Source of the DNA: Niabella beijingensis
Lineage (GTDB): Bacteria; Bacteroidota; Bacteroidia; Chitinophagales; Chitinophagaceae
Direction: 5' to 3'
Length of the DNA stretch: 64,000 nt
Assembly: GCF_020034665.1 (NCBI RefSeq)
Contig: NZ_JAIQDI010000002.1
Location: 1,426,001 to 1,490,000, forward strand
Below the pieces are notes generated by a model. It was given only the letters and a program-made list of their open reading frames with translations, ran no database searches and was not told the origin of the DNA. The position numbers and the translations under genes were made by a program. Positions 25,255 through 33,692 of this stretch are shown in pieces (positions within the stretch are counted from its first letter, which is position 1; each line of letters opens with the position of its first letter).

Positions 25255-25767
25255 ATGTTTCAGGAATTAAGCAGGAATCAGATTGAAAGTGTATTGCAGC
25301 ATCGGGTTTTCGGCCATATCGGTTGTCACGCCAATGGTCTTACCTATGTTGTCCCTATTTGTTATGCCTATGCTCAAGGCTGCGTTTTTGGCCGAACGGC
25401 TGAAGGGCTAAAACTAAAAATAATGCGTGAAAATCCAGATGTATGCTTTCAGGTAGAGAATATTGAGACAATGGTGAAGTGGGAAAGCGTTGTTTGCTGG
25501 GGGAAATTTAAGGAGCTGAACTCAGCAGAGGACCGCCAGAACGCGATTCGTGTATTACAGGCACGGATTGCAGCCAAAGTGGGAAGCGACGACCTCCTGA
25601 AATCTTCCTACTGGCCGTTTGCTATTTCAGATTCTGATAAAGATGGTATCCTTTTTTGTATAGAACTGAAGCAAATGACAGGCCGTTGTGCCATTGGTAC
25701 AAATGACCTGGGAACGCTGAAATGGAGATACCCGGATGCCAGGGAAAACTATATTGATTCTTTATAG
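25255..25767 (+). CDS. NimA-like PNPOx-family flavin protein
   Basis: A 170-residue split-beta-barrel flavin protein. The N-terminus LSRNQIESVLQHRVFGHIGCHANGLTYVVPICYAY (about 4-38) and GRTAEGLKLKIMRENPDVCFQVE (about 46-68) are the FMN-binding halves seen in NimA/5-nitroimidazole-resistance-like proteins and related DUF447-type flavoproteins. The likely role is FMN-dependent reduction, with unknown substrate. A nitroreductase-type gene in a low-oxygen regulon parallels DosR (established for Acg-like genes there; analogy here). Confidence 0.82.
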   Translation: MFQELSRNQIESVLQHRVFGHIGCHANGLTYVVPICYAYAQGCVFGRTAEGLKLKIMRENPDVCFQVENIETMVKWESVVCWGKFKELNSAEDRQNAIRVLQARIAAKVGSDDLLKSSYWPFAISDSDKDGILFCIELKQMTGRCAIGTNDLGTLKWRYPDARENYIDSL

Positions 25768-25891
25768 ATGGCTCTCACATTTCATCTATAACTGTAGACT
25801 ACAAAAAATAATTCCGGCCTTAATATGGATAAGGCTGTAATGGTTTTCCGTAAATTTCCGGATCCACCTCAAAATATAAGGATGCCTGTTC

Positions 25892-26050
25892 TTAACGAGC
25901 CTTAACGACCATGTCGTATAGCTTCCAAAACAGGTCAATAAAGGCGTCTTTGATTATATGGCGGCCAAAAAACAAAACAGAACTAATAATAAAGGCGCTT
26001 GTTATAAAAGCCATTAACTTTTCTTTACTTATATACGGGTATGCTTCCAT
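25892..26050 (-). CDS. Small membrane protein, about 52 aa
   Basis: The start is set at ATG 26050 because the predicted transcript begins near 26077. It encodes MEAYPYISKEKLMAFITSAF, then ISSVLFFGRH, one transmembrane helix at about residues 13-32, followed by an amphipathic, charged tail (IKDAFIDLFWKLYDMVVKAR). No family recognised. Its best support is external: a dyad with a perfect -7 box at the standard distance directly upstream. Without that, I would not have called so short a frame. Confidence 0.6.
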   Translation of the reverse strand: MEAYPYISKEKLMAFITSAFIISSVLFFGRHIIKDAFIDLFWKLYDMVVKAR

Positions 26051-26080
26051 GATATAAACTGATTTGGATGAATGGATACC

Positions 26081-26125
26081 CAAAGCTATTGTCAGGATAA
26101 CTGTAATACAATGAACCTGGTCATC
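26081..26125 (-). promoter_or_regulatory. Dyad promoter for the small membrane protein
   Basis: Minus-strand GATGAccaggTTCAT (plus 26111-26125, TGA-N6-TCA) and a perfect TAGCTTTG at 26088-26081; centre-to-box distance 29.5 nt. The box is identical to that of the USP at 23351-24187. Confidence 0.7.
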
Positions 26126-26236
26126 GCAGATGCTGATAAAAGTTGTGATTTGTCATTGCTTTGTTTTTGGCAATAAAATTTTCAATTTTATTTTAACGAA
26201 ATGATATTCGCTTTTGTCTGATAGTGCCGAGCCTTA

Positions 26237-26282
26237 ATGATTTAAATCAGCAGCGATATTCTCTTATGTCATTTTAGTGTTG
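26237..26282 (+). promoter_or_regulatory. Dyad promoter for alcohol dehydrogenase at 26427
   Basis: ATGATttaaaTCAGC at 26237-26251 and a weaker box TAGTGTTG at 26275-26282; centre-to-box distance 31.5 nt, the longest of the set. Predicted 5' UTR about 140 nt. Confidence 0.5.
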
Positions 26283-26426
26283 CTCGCATAATACGAAATT
26301 TGGTGAATTATATTTAAAAAATTTAAGAGCGATAGTAAACGGTTCGTAAAATTTATGAACCATGTTTTCAGCTTTATGGCCTACTCTAATTGACTATTTT
26401 CTTTCAAAACTTAATTTTCATCGATT

Positions 26427-27440
26427 ATGAATTTACCAAGTACTATAAATGCAATGGTGCTATATCAGCAAGGTGAACCATTACAATATGCCACATTGCC
26501 TATGCCGCTGCCACAGGAAGGACAAGTGCTTGTTAAAGTATTAGCCTGCGGCGTATGCCGGACAGACCTGCATATTATTGACGGTGAGTTATTGCAGCCT
26601 AAATTGCCACTGGTGCCCGGTCATGAGATCGTCGGATATGTAGTAAGCGCCGGACCAAATGTCCGGCAACTAAAAGAAGGCGATTGGATCGGAGTTCCCT
26701 GGTTGGGCCATACATGCGGTGTATGCAGTTATTGCTGCAGTGGCCGTGAGAACCTTTGTGAGCATGCGATCTATACAGGGTATAATATAGACGGAGGGTA
26801 TGCTTCTTATACTGTGGCCTGGGAGCAGTTTTGTTTCCCATTAACTGAAAGCTTTCATGACGCCGCCGCTGCACCACTTTTATGTGCCGGCCTGATTGGT
26901 TACCGGTCCTACCGGAAGGTGCCTGGCACAGCGCGTCGGATCGGGTTATATGGTTTTGGAGCGGCTGCCCACCTGCTGTTACAGCTGGCTATCTTTGAAG
27001 GAAAAGAAATATATGCCTTCACCCGTCCGGGCGATACCGACGGCCAGAGGTTTGCCCGCCAGGCCGGTGCAGTTTGGGCTGGAGATTCTTTACAGGATCC
27101 GCCGAAACCTTTAGATGCTGCAATTATCTTTGCTCCTCATGGTCCACTGGTCCCCAAGGCACTGGCTGATGTTGATAGGGGAGGAATTGTTGTATGTGGG
27201 GGAATCCATATGTCTGATATCCCTTCTTTCTCATACGATCTTTTATGGCAGGAACGCACAATTTGTTCGGTCGCCAATTTAAAACGAAGCGATGGGCGGG
27301 AGTACCTGGAACTTGCGCCTAAGGTTCCTGTAAAGGCTTCTGTTCAGCTTTTTGAGCTTCAGCGGGCTAATGATGCGCTTGATGCGCTCCGCAAGGGTAG
27401 CGTGCAAGGTGCTGCTGTATTGGTAATGCCACAGGATTAA
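26427..27440 (+). CDS. Zinc-dependent alcohol dehydrogenase
   Basis: A 337-residue medium-chain dehydrogenase. Catalytic zinc: Cys in GVCRTDLH (about 38) and VPGHEIVGYVVSAG (about 62-75). The structural-zinc loop has CGVCSYCCSGRENLC (about 97-111). The nucleotide loop GLYGFGAAAHLLLQLA (about 174-189) is a degenerate GxGxxG. The C-terminus is shorter and lacks the usual acidic NAD selector, so cofactor choice is open. It is more like AdhA-type acetaldehyde/alcohol dehydrogenases than the enzyme at 12659. Role in fermentation of reducing equivalents is inferred. Confidence 0.88.
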   Translation: MNLPSTINAMVLYQQGEPLQYATLPMPLPQEGQVLVKVLACGVCRTDLHIIDGELLQPKLPLVPGHEIVGYVVSAGPNVRQLKEGDWIGVPWLGHTCGVCSYCCSGRENLCEHAIYTGYNIDGGYASYTVAWEQFCFPLTESFHDAAAAPLLCAGLIGYRSYRKVPGTARRIGLYGFGAAAHLLLQLAIFEGKEIYAFTRPGDTDGQRFARQAGAVWAGDSLQDPPKPLDAAIIFAPHGPLVPKALADVDRGGIVVCGGIHMSDIPSFSYDLLWQERTICSVANLKRSDGREYLELAPKVPVKASVQLFELQRANDALDALRKGSVQGAAVLVMPQD

Positions 27441-27580
27441 GCCGACGTTGAGTTAGCCCTGGCTATGATCACAAATGATCAATCAGGGTGTCAGAAAGTG
27501 CAGTATGACTCCGTCATCGATCTCAAACATGCTGGTATACAACGTTTTCTGAATAACAATGACCTCAATCTTGTAAACCG

Positions 27581-27624
27581 ATGATTTAAATTAGGATCAT
27601 ACGTGATAGCGAACATTACCTTTA
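27581..27624 (+). promoter_or_regulatory. Dyad promoter for hypothetical protein at 27682
   Basis: ATGATttaaaTTAGG at 27581-27595 (left half perfect, right half TTA for TCA) and TACCTTTA at 27617-27624; centre-to-box distance 29.5 nt. The first ten bases are identical to the site at 26237. Confidence 0.55.
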
Positions 27625-27681
27625 AACAGATGCTGAAAAGATAAATAGAATAAGGCCGTTTGAAAGGAATAGAAATTTTAT

Positions 27682-28023
27682 ATGAAAGAAGACAGGAAAT
27701 GGATCACCATTTTAACGGAACTTAAGATGGATAATGTTCAACTTAAGGATTGGCTTTCGAAAGCTATCAGCGGGCAAGTGTCTTCTGATTTTGTTGAGAA
27801 AGCTGAGTTATTTCAACAGCAGTTTATAGAAAAAGACCTGGTTATTGATTTGTTGCGAAGGGATATCGTAGTATTACGGGAAGAAACATCGGTTAATGAA
27901 ATGACAGATGAGGATAAAGCACAATATAAGATGCTGGAAAAAGCTGTGAAACAGTTACAGGTCGAATTTCAAAAAATGAAATTGTCTTTTATTGCCTTTC
28001 TTAATAGAAGCGAGTTTAGTTGA
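27682..28023 (+). CDS. Hypothetical helical protein, 113 aa
   Basis: MKEDRKWITILTELKMDNVQ opens a protein with no recognised domain. It is predicted all-helical with a heptad-like C-terminal half (EEDKAQYKMLEKAVKQLQVEF pattern) consistent with a coiled coil. No signal peptide or membrane helix. Its 3' end overlaps the receiver-CRP gene's 3' end by 8 nt on the opposite strand. It belongs to the regulon by promoter. Such small helical proteins are common partners of regulators, but any link with the neighbouring regulator is a guess. Confidence 0.7.
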   Translation: MKEDRKWITILTELKMDNVQLKDWLSKAISGQVSSDFVEKAELFQQQFIEKDLVIDLLRRDIVVLREETSVNEMTDEDKAQYKMLEKAVKQLQVEFQKMKLSFIAFLNRSEFS

Positions 28024-29074
28024 ACATGTCCTCCAGTTTGGGATAATTCAGAATTTTTATCTTGCTTCCTTGCAGACCAATTAGTTTTTCTTCTTTCAGT
28101 TCACTGAGCATACGGATCAGCGATTCTTTTGCTACGCCTGCTATTGCGGCCAGGTTTTCACGCGACAAATCGATATGAAAACTTTCATCGTTATCCTTGT
28201 TGTATTTTCTGTTGAGGGTGACCAGAGTATCTGCTACTTTTTTTCGTAATGAATTGTAAGCGACTGCAAGTAATTGTTCAGCTTTTTCATCAACATTACG
28301 AGCCAATATGCCCATAAACTTTTTCATCACGGTGGGATTACTGCCGAGCAATTCTTCAAATTCGGATCGGGGAATAATTGAGAGTTCTACTTCCTCCATA
28401 GCTTCAGCAGTTTCACGATAAGTTCTCCCTTCCATCAGGGGTAGATAGCCCAGGAAATCTCCTTCGGCGTATAGCCCGACAATAAGTTCTTTCCCATCAT
28501 CGTTACGCTTAAAAGTTTTTACCTTTCCTTTTTGTATATAATATAAGCGGGAGGGGTGATTGCCCTCAGAATAAATAACCTGTTTCTTTTTATACCGGTT
28601 AATATTCCTGTCTTTTCTGAGTTCTTCCAGGTAATCTTTACCATAGGTAACAGTTATCAGCTCATTGACACCTTCCAGATTGCCCTGGAACGGCTGTTTT
28701 AGTCGTTCAATCTTTTTTAAACGCATTTCGATCGCATTCAACAATTCTGTACTATCAAACGGTTTCGTGATATAATCATCTGCTCCGGATTCCATTCCCT
28801 TGCGGATTTCATTCCTTTCGGATTTTGCGGTAAGAAATATGAACGGAACGCTTTGCAGTTGGGGGTGTTTCTGCACCATATGCAGCACGCCATAACCGTC
28901 CAGCACCGGCATCATAATATCGCAGAGAATGAGATTAGGTTGCTCCCTGATGGCGGTATCAACACCGTCTTTCCCGTTTGGAGCCGTAAATACTTCATAA
29001 CCTGCAAGCTCCAGAATTTCGGTCATGTTTTCTCTTATTTCTGGATTGTCTTCGATAAGCAATATTCTTGTCAT
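28016..29074 (-). CDS. Receiver-CRP fusion response regulator
   Basis: A 352-residue protein from ATG 29074 (MTRILLIEDNPEIRENMTEI). A receiver domain (1-125) has the phospho-acceptor Asp 52 in LILCDIMMP, Thr in FIFLTAKS and Lys in YITKPFDS. A linker follows, then a cyclic-nucleotide-binding-type beta barrel (about 160-270, VKTFKRNDDGKELIVGLYAEGDFLGY) and a CRP-type HTH (about 300-345, LSRENLAAIAGVAKESLIRMLSELKEE). No FNR-like N-terminal cysteine cluster is visible. Phosphorylation-controlled CRP output makes it the best candidate for the TGA-N6-TCA operator (inference). Its own upstream lacks the dyad. Confidence 0.93.
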   Translation of the reverse strand: MTRILLIEDNPEIRENMTEILELAGYEVFTAPNGKDGVDTAIREQPNLILCDIMMPVLDGYGVLHMVQKHPQLQSVPFIFLTAKSERNEIRKGMESGADDYITKPFDSTELLNAIEMRLKKIERLKQPFQGNLEGVNELITVTYGKDYLEELRKDRNINRYKKKQVIYSEGNHPSRLYYIQKGKVKTFKRNDDGKELIVGLYAEGDFLGYLPLMEGRTYRETAEAMEEVELSIIPRSEFEELLGSNPTVMKKFMGILARNVDEKAEQLLAVAYNSLRKKVADTLVTLNRKYNKDNDESFHIDLSRENLAAIAGVAKESLIRMLSELKEEKLIGLQGSKIKILNYPKLEDMFN

Positions 29075-29506
29075 TGTGCTAAGTGTTCTTAATGTAAGAA
29101 AAATACCAAAGGCAACTGATGATAATTCCAAATAGCAATTTCCAAAATTGGCTGATCCAAATCCTGACTCCAAAAGCGATCAAATGTGGTTGTCTGGCCG
29201 ACATTCAAGAGGAAATTATTGTCAGGGGAGTGTCAATGTATTAATATGAACTGACCTGCTAACCGTACCTTTAAATATCCTTTGGTTTAACAAATATACC
29301 AATAAATTGATGGGTTAATTTATATTTCCTTTATATTTGATAAATGCGATTTTATTTGTTATAAAATAATTTAAAATGTTGATTATCATTTTATTATAAA
29401 AAATGACAGAAACTATAAATACACCGGTGGAGTAGTAAATGCCGGGCACTTCCAGCATCCGGTTTTTAATGCCTCAAACAGCATTCCGTGATAGGCTGCT
29501 GCTCGA
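29075..29506. other. 432-nt intergenic region
   Basis: It lies between the regulator's start and the end of the BON gene on the same strand. The part next to the BON stop is AT-rich with a run TTTATTATAAAAAATGACAG but no clear terminator. I see no dyad at standard spacing and no coding remnant. Confidence 0.35.
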
Positions 29507-30157
29507 TTACCGGACTTCGATCTCATCAATTACGTTGGTTACTCCTGGCGAACACCATGCCGCGTTTTCAATCAGCGTTCGCTCCTGCCAGGTCCCAACG
29601 GATCCTTTTAGAATGACTTTTCTACCAGAGATGTCGATGTCTATTTTACTGGATTTAATATCGGCATTCCGGGTCATTGCTTTTTTAATTTGATCTTTCA
29701 CCAATGCTTTACTAATTGCAGGTTTAACGGATAGTAAATTATAAACTTCTTTGACTCCAAGCAACGGTTTGATCGTGTTGTATGCTTCTTGTTTTTGGTA
29801 TTGCCACTCAACACCCCCTTCCAGCGTTACATAACCGTTTTCCACTTTAACCTTAATTTTGTCCTGCGGTATCAGGCTGTTCCAACGGAAAGCGTTGATG
29901 ATGGCTTCGCCTATTTCTGTATCATTGCTGTTGTCGCTGGCCGAGATTTCAACAGAAATGTTTATTGCGACGGCCTTTACGTTTTTAACTCTTTTGGCGA
30001 CAGATTCTGCTTTCCATTTCTTTATGTACTTATCAACATGTCCACTCAGCGTTACGACTCCATTCGTTACTGCAACACCGATTTCTTCGGCATTAAGGAT
30101 GGGTTCCCACTGAAGGGCTGCTATTACATCCTGCTGAATTGTTTTATCTGATTTCAT
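29507..30157 (-). CDS. Triple BON-domain protein
   Basis: A 216-residue protein made of three BON domains, each about 65-70 residues (DVIAALQWEPILNAEEIGVAV, then EAIINAFRWNSLIPQDKIKV, then DQIKKAMTRNADIKSSKIDI), with the characteristic VTLSGHV / VTLEGGV / VILKGSV strand in each. BON domains are thought to bind phospholipid or protect membranes under osmotic stress. No export signal is visible, so the site of action is unclear. It is close paralogue of 38855-39526 and is 7 nt downstream of the Hsp20 gene in the same operon. Confidence 0.9.
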   Translation of the reverse strand: MKSDKTIQQDVIAALQWEPILNAEEIGVAVTNGVVTLSGHVDKYIKKWKAESVAKRVKNVKAVAINISVEISASDNSNDTEIGEAIINAFRWNSLIPQDKIKVKVENGYVTLEGGVEWQYQKQEAYNTIKPLLGVKEVYNLLSVKPAISKALVKDQIKKAMTRNADIKSSKIDIDISGRKVILKGSVGTWQERTLIENAAWCSPGVTNVIDEIEVR

Positions 30158-30164
30158 TCTATTG

Positions 30165-30605
30165 CTATTTATAGTTAGAAAATATAGTTGTCTTCAGATC
30201 CGGGCATTTTGACGTTTTAGGCAGGTAAATGGAAAGGGCACCTTCATCCAAATGAGCAGCAATCATGCTTTGTTTTACTTCGCGTGGTAAAATGATGGAA
30301 CAAGAGAAGTCACAATGGTCTTTTTTCTTTGAAACCGGATCCTTTTGCACTATCTGCTTCCTGTCATTTAATATTTTAATGATAAGCTCATCGCGGATTG
30401 TCTTAAGCAAAAAATCATTTTTGTGAATACCGGGCGCTGCGACGGTGATTTTGTAAAGATCTTTTTCGTCAGAAACTTTTAATGCCGGTACCGTCGTTTG
30501 CTCAATAAAGCCGTTCATTCTTAACCAGGCTGTCCATGGAAGAAAGAAATGATCAATGATCCGGGGAATAAAATAAAATCTTTTAAAAAAGGATTCTTTT
30601 GACAT
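30165..30605 (-). CDS. Divergent Hsp20/alpha-crystallin protein
   Basis: A 146-residue paralogue of 19280-19720 with a related N-terminal arm (HFFLPWTAWLRMNGF) and alpha-crystallin core (PALKVSDEKDLYKITVAAPG). The second half has drifted: the charged loop is replaced by DPVSKKKDHCDFSCSI and the GILTLELPK motif has become GALSIYLPK. It is full length and in frame, so probably functional. It is the first gene of a minus-strand operon with the triple-BON gene. The pairing of a holdase and BON protein is kept in one stress transcript. Confidence 0.88.
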   Translation of the reverse strand: MSKESFFKRFYFIPRIIDHFFLPWTAWLRMNGFIEQTTVPALKVSDEKDLYKITVAAPGIHKNDFLLKTIRDELIIKILNDRKQIVQKDPVSKKKDHCDFSCSIILPREVKQSMIAAHLDEGALSIYLPKTSKCPDLKTTIFSNYK

Positions 30606-30652
30606 CGCTGGTAGTGAGCGTTTTCAAAAAATATAATAAAACATTTCCTTTT

Positions 30653-30696
30653 CTAAAATAAGAACAAAAATGAAGGGTTACAATGACCAAAATCAT
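30653..30696 (-). promoter_or_regulatory. Dyad promoter for Hsp20-BON operon
   Basis: Minus-strand ATGATtttggTCATT (plus 30682-30696), flanked so that CAATGA and TCATTG form a six-base perfect dyad, and box TATTTTAG at 30660-30653; centre-to-box distance 29.5 nt. Confidence 0.7.
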
Positions 30697-30825
30697 TGAT
30701 TCATTTGACGGATATTAGTCTTTGTAAGATCCTGTGCTGCTGTATTTTCCTCAAAAGATGTATTTCCTTGGCCGTATATTTTTTATTCGTTCATGGTAGC
30801 CTGTTAATAATGATCAGAAAGCGAC

Positions 30826-30869
30826 CTGATTAATCTCATTGATTCAAAAAAAGGCTGATTTTATTTTTA
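30826..30869 (+). promoter_or_regulatory. Dyad promoter for USP at 30939
   Basis: CTGATtaatcTCATT at 30826-30840 and TATTTTTA at 30862-30869; centre-to-box distance 29.5 nt. Predicted 5' UTR about 65 nt. Confidence 0.7.
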
Positions 30870-30938
30870 ATCTGCTTCAGGTTTCCAATCTGGAGTTGAG
30901 CTGCCCCGGATTTTCTGGGTCTTAATAAAATAATGTTT

Positions 30939-31757
30939 ATGAAAACAATACTTGTTCTGGTAGATTTTTCTAAAGCTGCTTTTAATGCAGTTAACTATGC
31001 CGTTGAAGTGGCAATGACCTGTAAAGCAAGCCTATTCCTATTATATGTTTGCGATTTGCCGGTTAATTTTACCCAGGTGCCGGTATCCCTGGATATTGAT
31101 GATGAGCGTCTCAATGCGGAAGCAGAATTGATAAAATTAAAAGTGAAAATTCACGAAAGAACCAGAGGTGACCTCAATATATTTAGTGAAGTGCGCAATG
31201 GCAATTTTTTTTCGGAGGTGAAATCGTTTTGTGAGTACGTCAGACCCTATATCGTCATAATGGGTAGCCAGGGAACTTCCATAATGGAAAAACTGGTGTT
31301 GGGTGGACATGCTGTCTATGAAATGCAGCATTTACCATGTACATCGCTCGCAGTGCCCTGCAAGATGAGGTTTTCAGAAATAAAAAAAGTTGCACTTGCC
31401 TGGGATTTTCAAAACCCAATGGACCGATCGTTTATTGAAAAAATTGGTCAGCTTATTTCTGATTTTGGTGCGGAATTGCATGTAATTAGCGTAATTATAG
31501 GGGAAAAGGATCTTCTTCAGTTACGCATTAAGACCCTGAAATCTCAAATGGAATTTTCGCGTCTGGCACCTGTATTCCACTGCCTGGAAGGTAAAAAGAC
31601 TTCAAAAAGTATAATGGAGTATGTTGAAAACAATGGATTTGACTTATTGGTTCTTTTTCCCGGAGAATATTCGTTATTCGAAGAGCTGATTTTCCCCACT
31701 CATACCAAAAAACTTGTCCTTCACTGTAGCGTGCCCATTATGGCACTTCATCCATAG
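30939..31757 (+). CDS. Universal stress protein, tandem domains
   Basis: A 272-residue tandem UspA protein from ATG 30939 (MKTILVLVDFSKAAFNAVNYAVEVA); an in-frame ATG two codons earlier is possible. It belongs with 15796-16611. Domain 1 has the clear nucleotide-loop segment VIMGSQGTSIMEKLVLGGHAVYEM; domain 2 (KKVALAWDFQNPMDRSFIEK) has lost the DGS motif and ends LVLHCSVPIMALHP. It precedes a gene with its own dyad, so it is likely monocistronic. Confidence 0.9.
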   Translation: MKTILVLVDFSKAAFNAVNYAVEVAMTCKASLFLLYVCDLPVNFTQVPVSLDIDDERLNAEAELIKLKVKIHERTRGDLNIFSEVRNGNFFSEVKSFCEYVRPYIVIMGSQGTSIMEKLVLGGHAVYEMQHLPCTSLAVPCKMRFSEIKKVALAWDFQNPMDRSFIEKIGQLISDFGAELHVISVIIGEKDLLQLRIKTLKSQMEFSRLAPVFHCLEGKKTSKSIMEYVENNGFDLLVLFPGEYSLFEELIFPTHTKKLVLHCSVPIMALHP

Positions 31758-31848
31758 CGAATACTAAGCACCGGGTTAATTCTTTGATGATCATTACATA
31801 TAGTGGTGGAATTTTAGACGAAAATGTTGATACCTGTAATCTTCGGAG

Positions 31849-31892
31849 ATGACGAATGTCATTAAAATCTGTCGTATGATAGAATAATTTTG
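31849..31892 (+). promoter_or_regulatory. Dyad promoter for hypothetical-CoA transferase operon
   Basis: ATGACgaatgTCATT at 31849-31863 and a perfect TAATTTTG at 31885-31892; centre-to-box distance 29.5 nt. The start codon at 31910 is only about 13 nt after the predicted transcript start. Confidence 0.75.
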
Positions 31893-31909
31893 AAGAATAA
31901 AATAAGAAT

Positions 31910-32320
31910 ATGAATATTAATTTTGATGAGCATACATCAATGGAAGATATCCAGTCAAGTTTTCACGAACAGTATCCGTATTTAAAACTTGAGTTTTATA
32001 GACATCCTCATCTGCAGGGAGAGGCCTCATGGTTCAATGACAAGTTAGGCAAGCAATCATTGGTCAAAAAAGAGGCGTCCATGACTGGCAATCAGTCTAT
32101 TAATGCCGGAGGCAATCAGACTGTGGCCGATTTTGAATCAGAATTTTTTCAAAAAACAGGTATAGCTGTACAGGTAATGCGTTTCTCTGGTCGTGTATGG
32201 ATCCAGACAACCGAGACGGACGATTGGACCTTGCAACAGCAGAATGAAAAAGGATACGAAGACAGTAAGCTTACCGTGCCTGATAAGCCGGAAGATTTTG
32301 ATTTGCAAGAAGACGACTAG
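31910..32320 (+). CDS. Conserved-looking hypothetical protein, 136 aa
   Basis: MNINFDEHTSMEDIQSSFHE opens a soluble acidic protein (very acidic tail PDKPEDFDLQEDD). I do not recognise the fold. It has a beta-strand section with AVQVMRFSGRVWIQTTETDDWTLQQQNEKG and a basic-hydrophobic first half. It is the first gene of a two-gene unit with the CoA transferase (31-nt gap), so it may be linked to acyl-CoA handling or be an unrelated stress protein. No signal peptide. Confidence 0.75.
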   Translation: MNINFDEHTSMEDIQSSFHEQYPYLKLEFYRHPHLQGEASWFNDKLGKQSLVKKEASMTGNQSINAGGNQTVADFESEFFQKTGIAVQVMRFSGRVWIQTTETDDWTLQQQNEKGYEDSKLTVPDKPEDFDLQEDD

Positions 32321-32351
32321 CAGCTATTGAACAGGAATTAAAACGGAAAAG

Positions 32352-33650
32352 ATGGAAATCCATTATGAGAATGCAGATACCGCATTAGGTCTTGTCAAAA
32401 GCGGGGACCGTGTTTTTGTTCATGGCAGCGCTGCAACTCCCAGGTTCCTGTTGAACAAATTATTGGCTAAGGCAGGAATAATTAAAAACATTGAGCTGAC
32501 CTGTATCAGTACCTATGGAGAAATAGAATGGAATCGGCCCAAAGTGATTAATAACGGCTTTTTCATAAATTCTTTATTTGTTTCTTCGAATGTACGTGAA
32601 TGGGTAAATGGACGCAATGGAAATTATGTTCCCGTTTTCCTCAGCGAGATCCCCGCTTTGTTTGAAGAAGGCCTTTTGCGGCTGGACGTTGCGATGGTAC
32701 AGGTTTCACCTCCTGACCGGCATGGCTATTGTACCTTAGGGACCTCTGTGGATGCAGCTCTTTGTGCTACCAGGATGGCGCCGGTAGTAATCGCACAGGT
32801 CAATCCACAAATGCCAAGAGTTATGGGGGATGGGATTATCCATTATTCTGAATTCACGGCTATGGTTTGGGAAGACAGCCCACTTCCTGAAATCGACTAC
32901 AGTCTTGAAGTAGACGAAACCGCAATCAAAATTGGTAAAAATGTAGCTTCTTTAATTGAAGATGAGGCCACTCTGCAAATGGGCATCGGAACAATCCCGG
33001 ATGCAGTCTTGCAGCAACTTTCAGGACATAAAGATCTGGGAGTACATACAGAAATGTTTTCGGATGGGCTGGTGCCCTTAGTGGAAAAGGGGGTAATTAC
33101 CAATGAATATAAAAAAGTACAACCAGGCAGAATCGTAACCAGTTTTATCCTTGGCACACGAAAAGTCTATGATTTTGTCAATGATAACCCGTTTGTAAAT
33201 TGCATGAACGTCGCTTTTGTAAATGACAGTGATGTAATTCGTAGAAATCCAAAAGTAGTGGCGATTAACAGTGCCATTGAGATTGATCTTACGGGTCAGA
33301 TCTGTGCAGATTCCATTGGTACCTTTCAATATTCAGGAATTGGGGGACAAATGGATTTTATGCGGGGAGCCTCTTTATCAGAAGGAGGAAAACCTATCAT
33401 TGCAATGCCTTCTATAACGCGTACAGGTATTTCAAGAATTGTACCTTTTTTAAAACCGGGTGCAGGAGTGGTTACTACCAGAGGACATGTTCATTATATT
33501 GCTACTGAATTCGGGATTGTGAATCTGTATGGCCGGAATATGGAGCAACGGGCCCGGTTGCTAATTAGTATTGCACATCCTGATCATAGAGCGGTGTTAG
33601 AGCAGGCCTATTACGAACGATTCCGGAAATTATACGCGGAGGTTAAATGA
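32352..33650 (+). CDS. Acetyl-CoA hydrolase/CoA-transferase family enzyme
   Basis: A 432-residue enzyme of the acetyl-CoA hydrolase/4-hydroxybutyrate CoA-transferase family. N-terminal VKSGDRVFVHGSAATPRFLL; VQVSPPDRHGYCTLGTSVD (about 116-134); QMGIGTIPDAVL (about 209-220); the catalytic glutamate in HTEMFSDG (about 234-241); GGQMDFMRGA oxyanion region (about 330-339). It moves CoA between acyl-CoA and acetate or releases acetate. In the island it could conserve energy by acetate formation, complementing AckA-Xfp at the far end. Substrate preference unknown. Confidence 0.93.
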   Translation: MEIHYENADTALGLVKSGDRVFVHGSAATPRFLLNKLLAKAGIIKNIELTCISTYGEIEWNRPKVINNGFFINSLFVSSNVREWVNGRNGNYVPVFLSEIPALFEEGLLRLDVAMVQVSPPDRHGYCTLGTSVDAALCATRMAPVVIAQVNPQMPRVMGDGIIHYSEFTAMVWEDSPLPEIDYSLEVDETAIKIGKNVASLIEDEATLQMGIGTIPDAVLQQLSGHKDLGVHTEMFSDGLVPLVEKGVITNEYKKVQPGRIVTSFILGTRKVYDFVNDNPFVNCMNVAFVNDSDVIRRNPKVVAINSAIEIDLTGQICADSIGTFQYSGIGGQMDFMRGASLSEGGKPIIAMPSITRTGISRIVPFLKPGAGVVTTRGHVHYIATEFGIVNLYGRNMEQRARLLISIAHPDHRAVLEQAYYERFRKLYAEVK

Positions 33651-33692
33651 TTTATATTTTGGGGTGCTCTGAAGTCTGTTTGCTGTTGTTGA

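Noticed and set aside
27505..27517. ATGACtccGTCAT upstream of 27682
   Set aside because: The spacing between TGA and TCA is five bases, and a better site at 27581 with a box at 29.5 nt exists.
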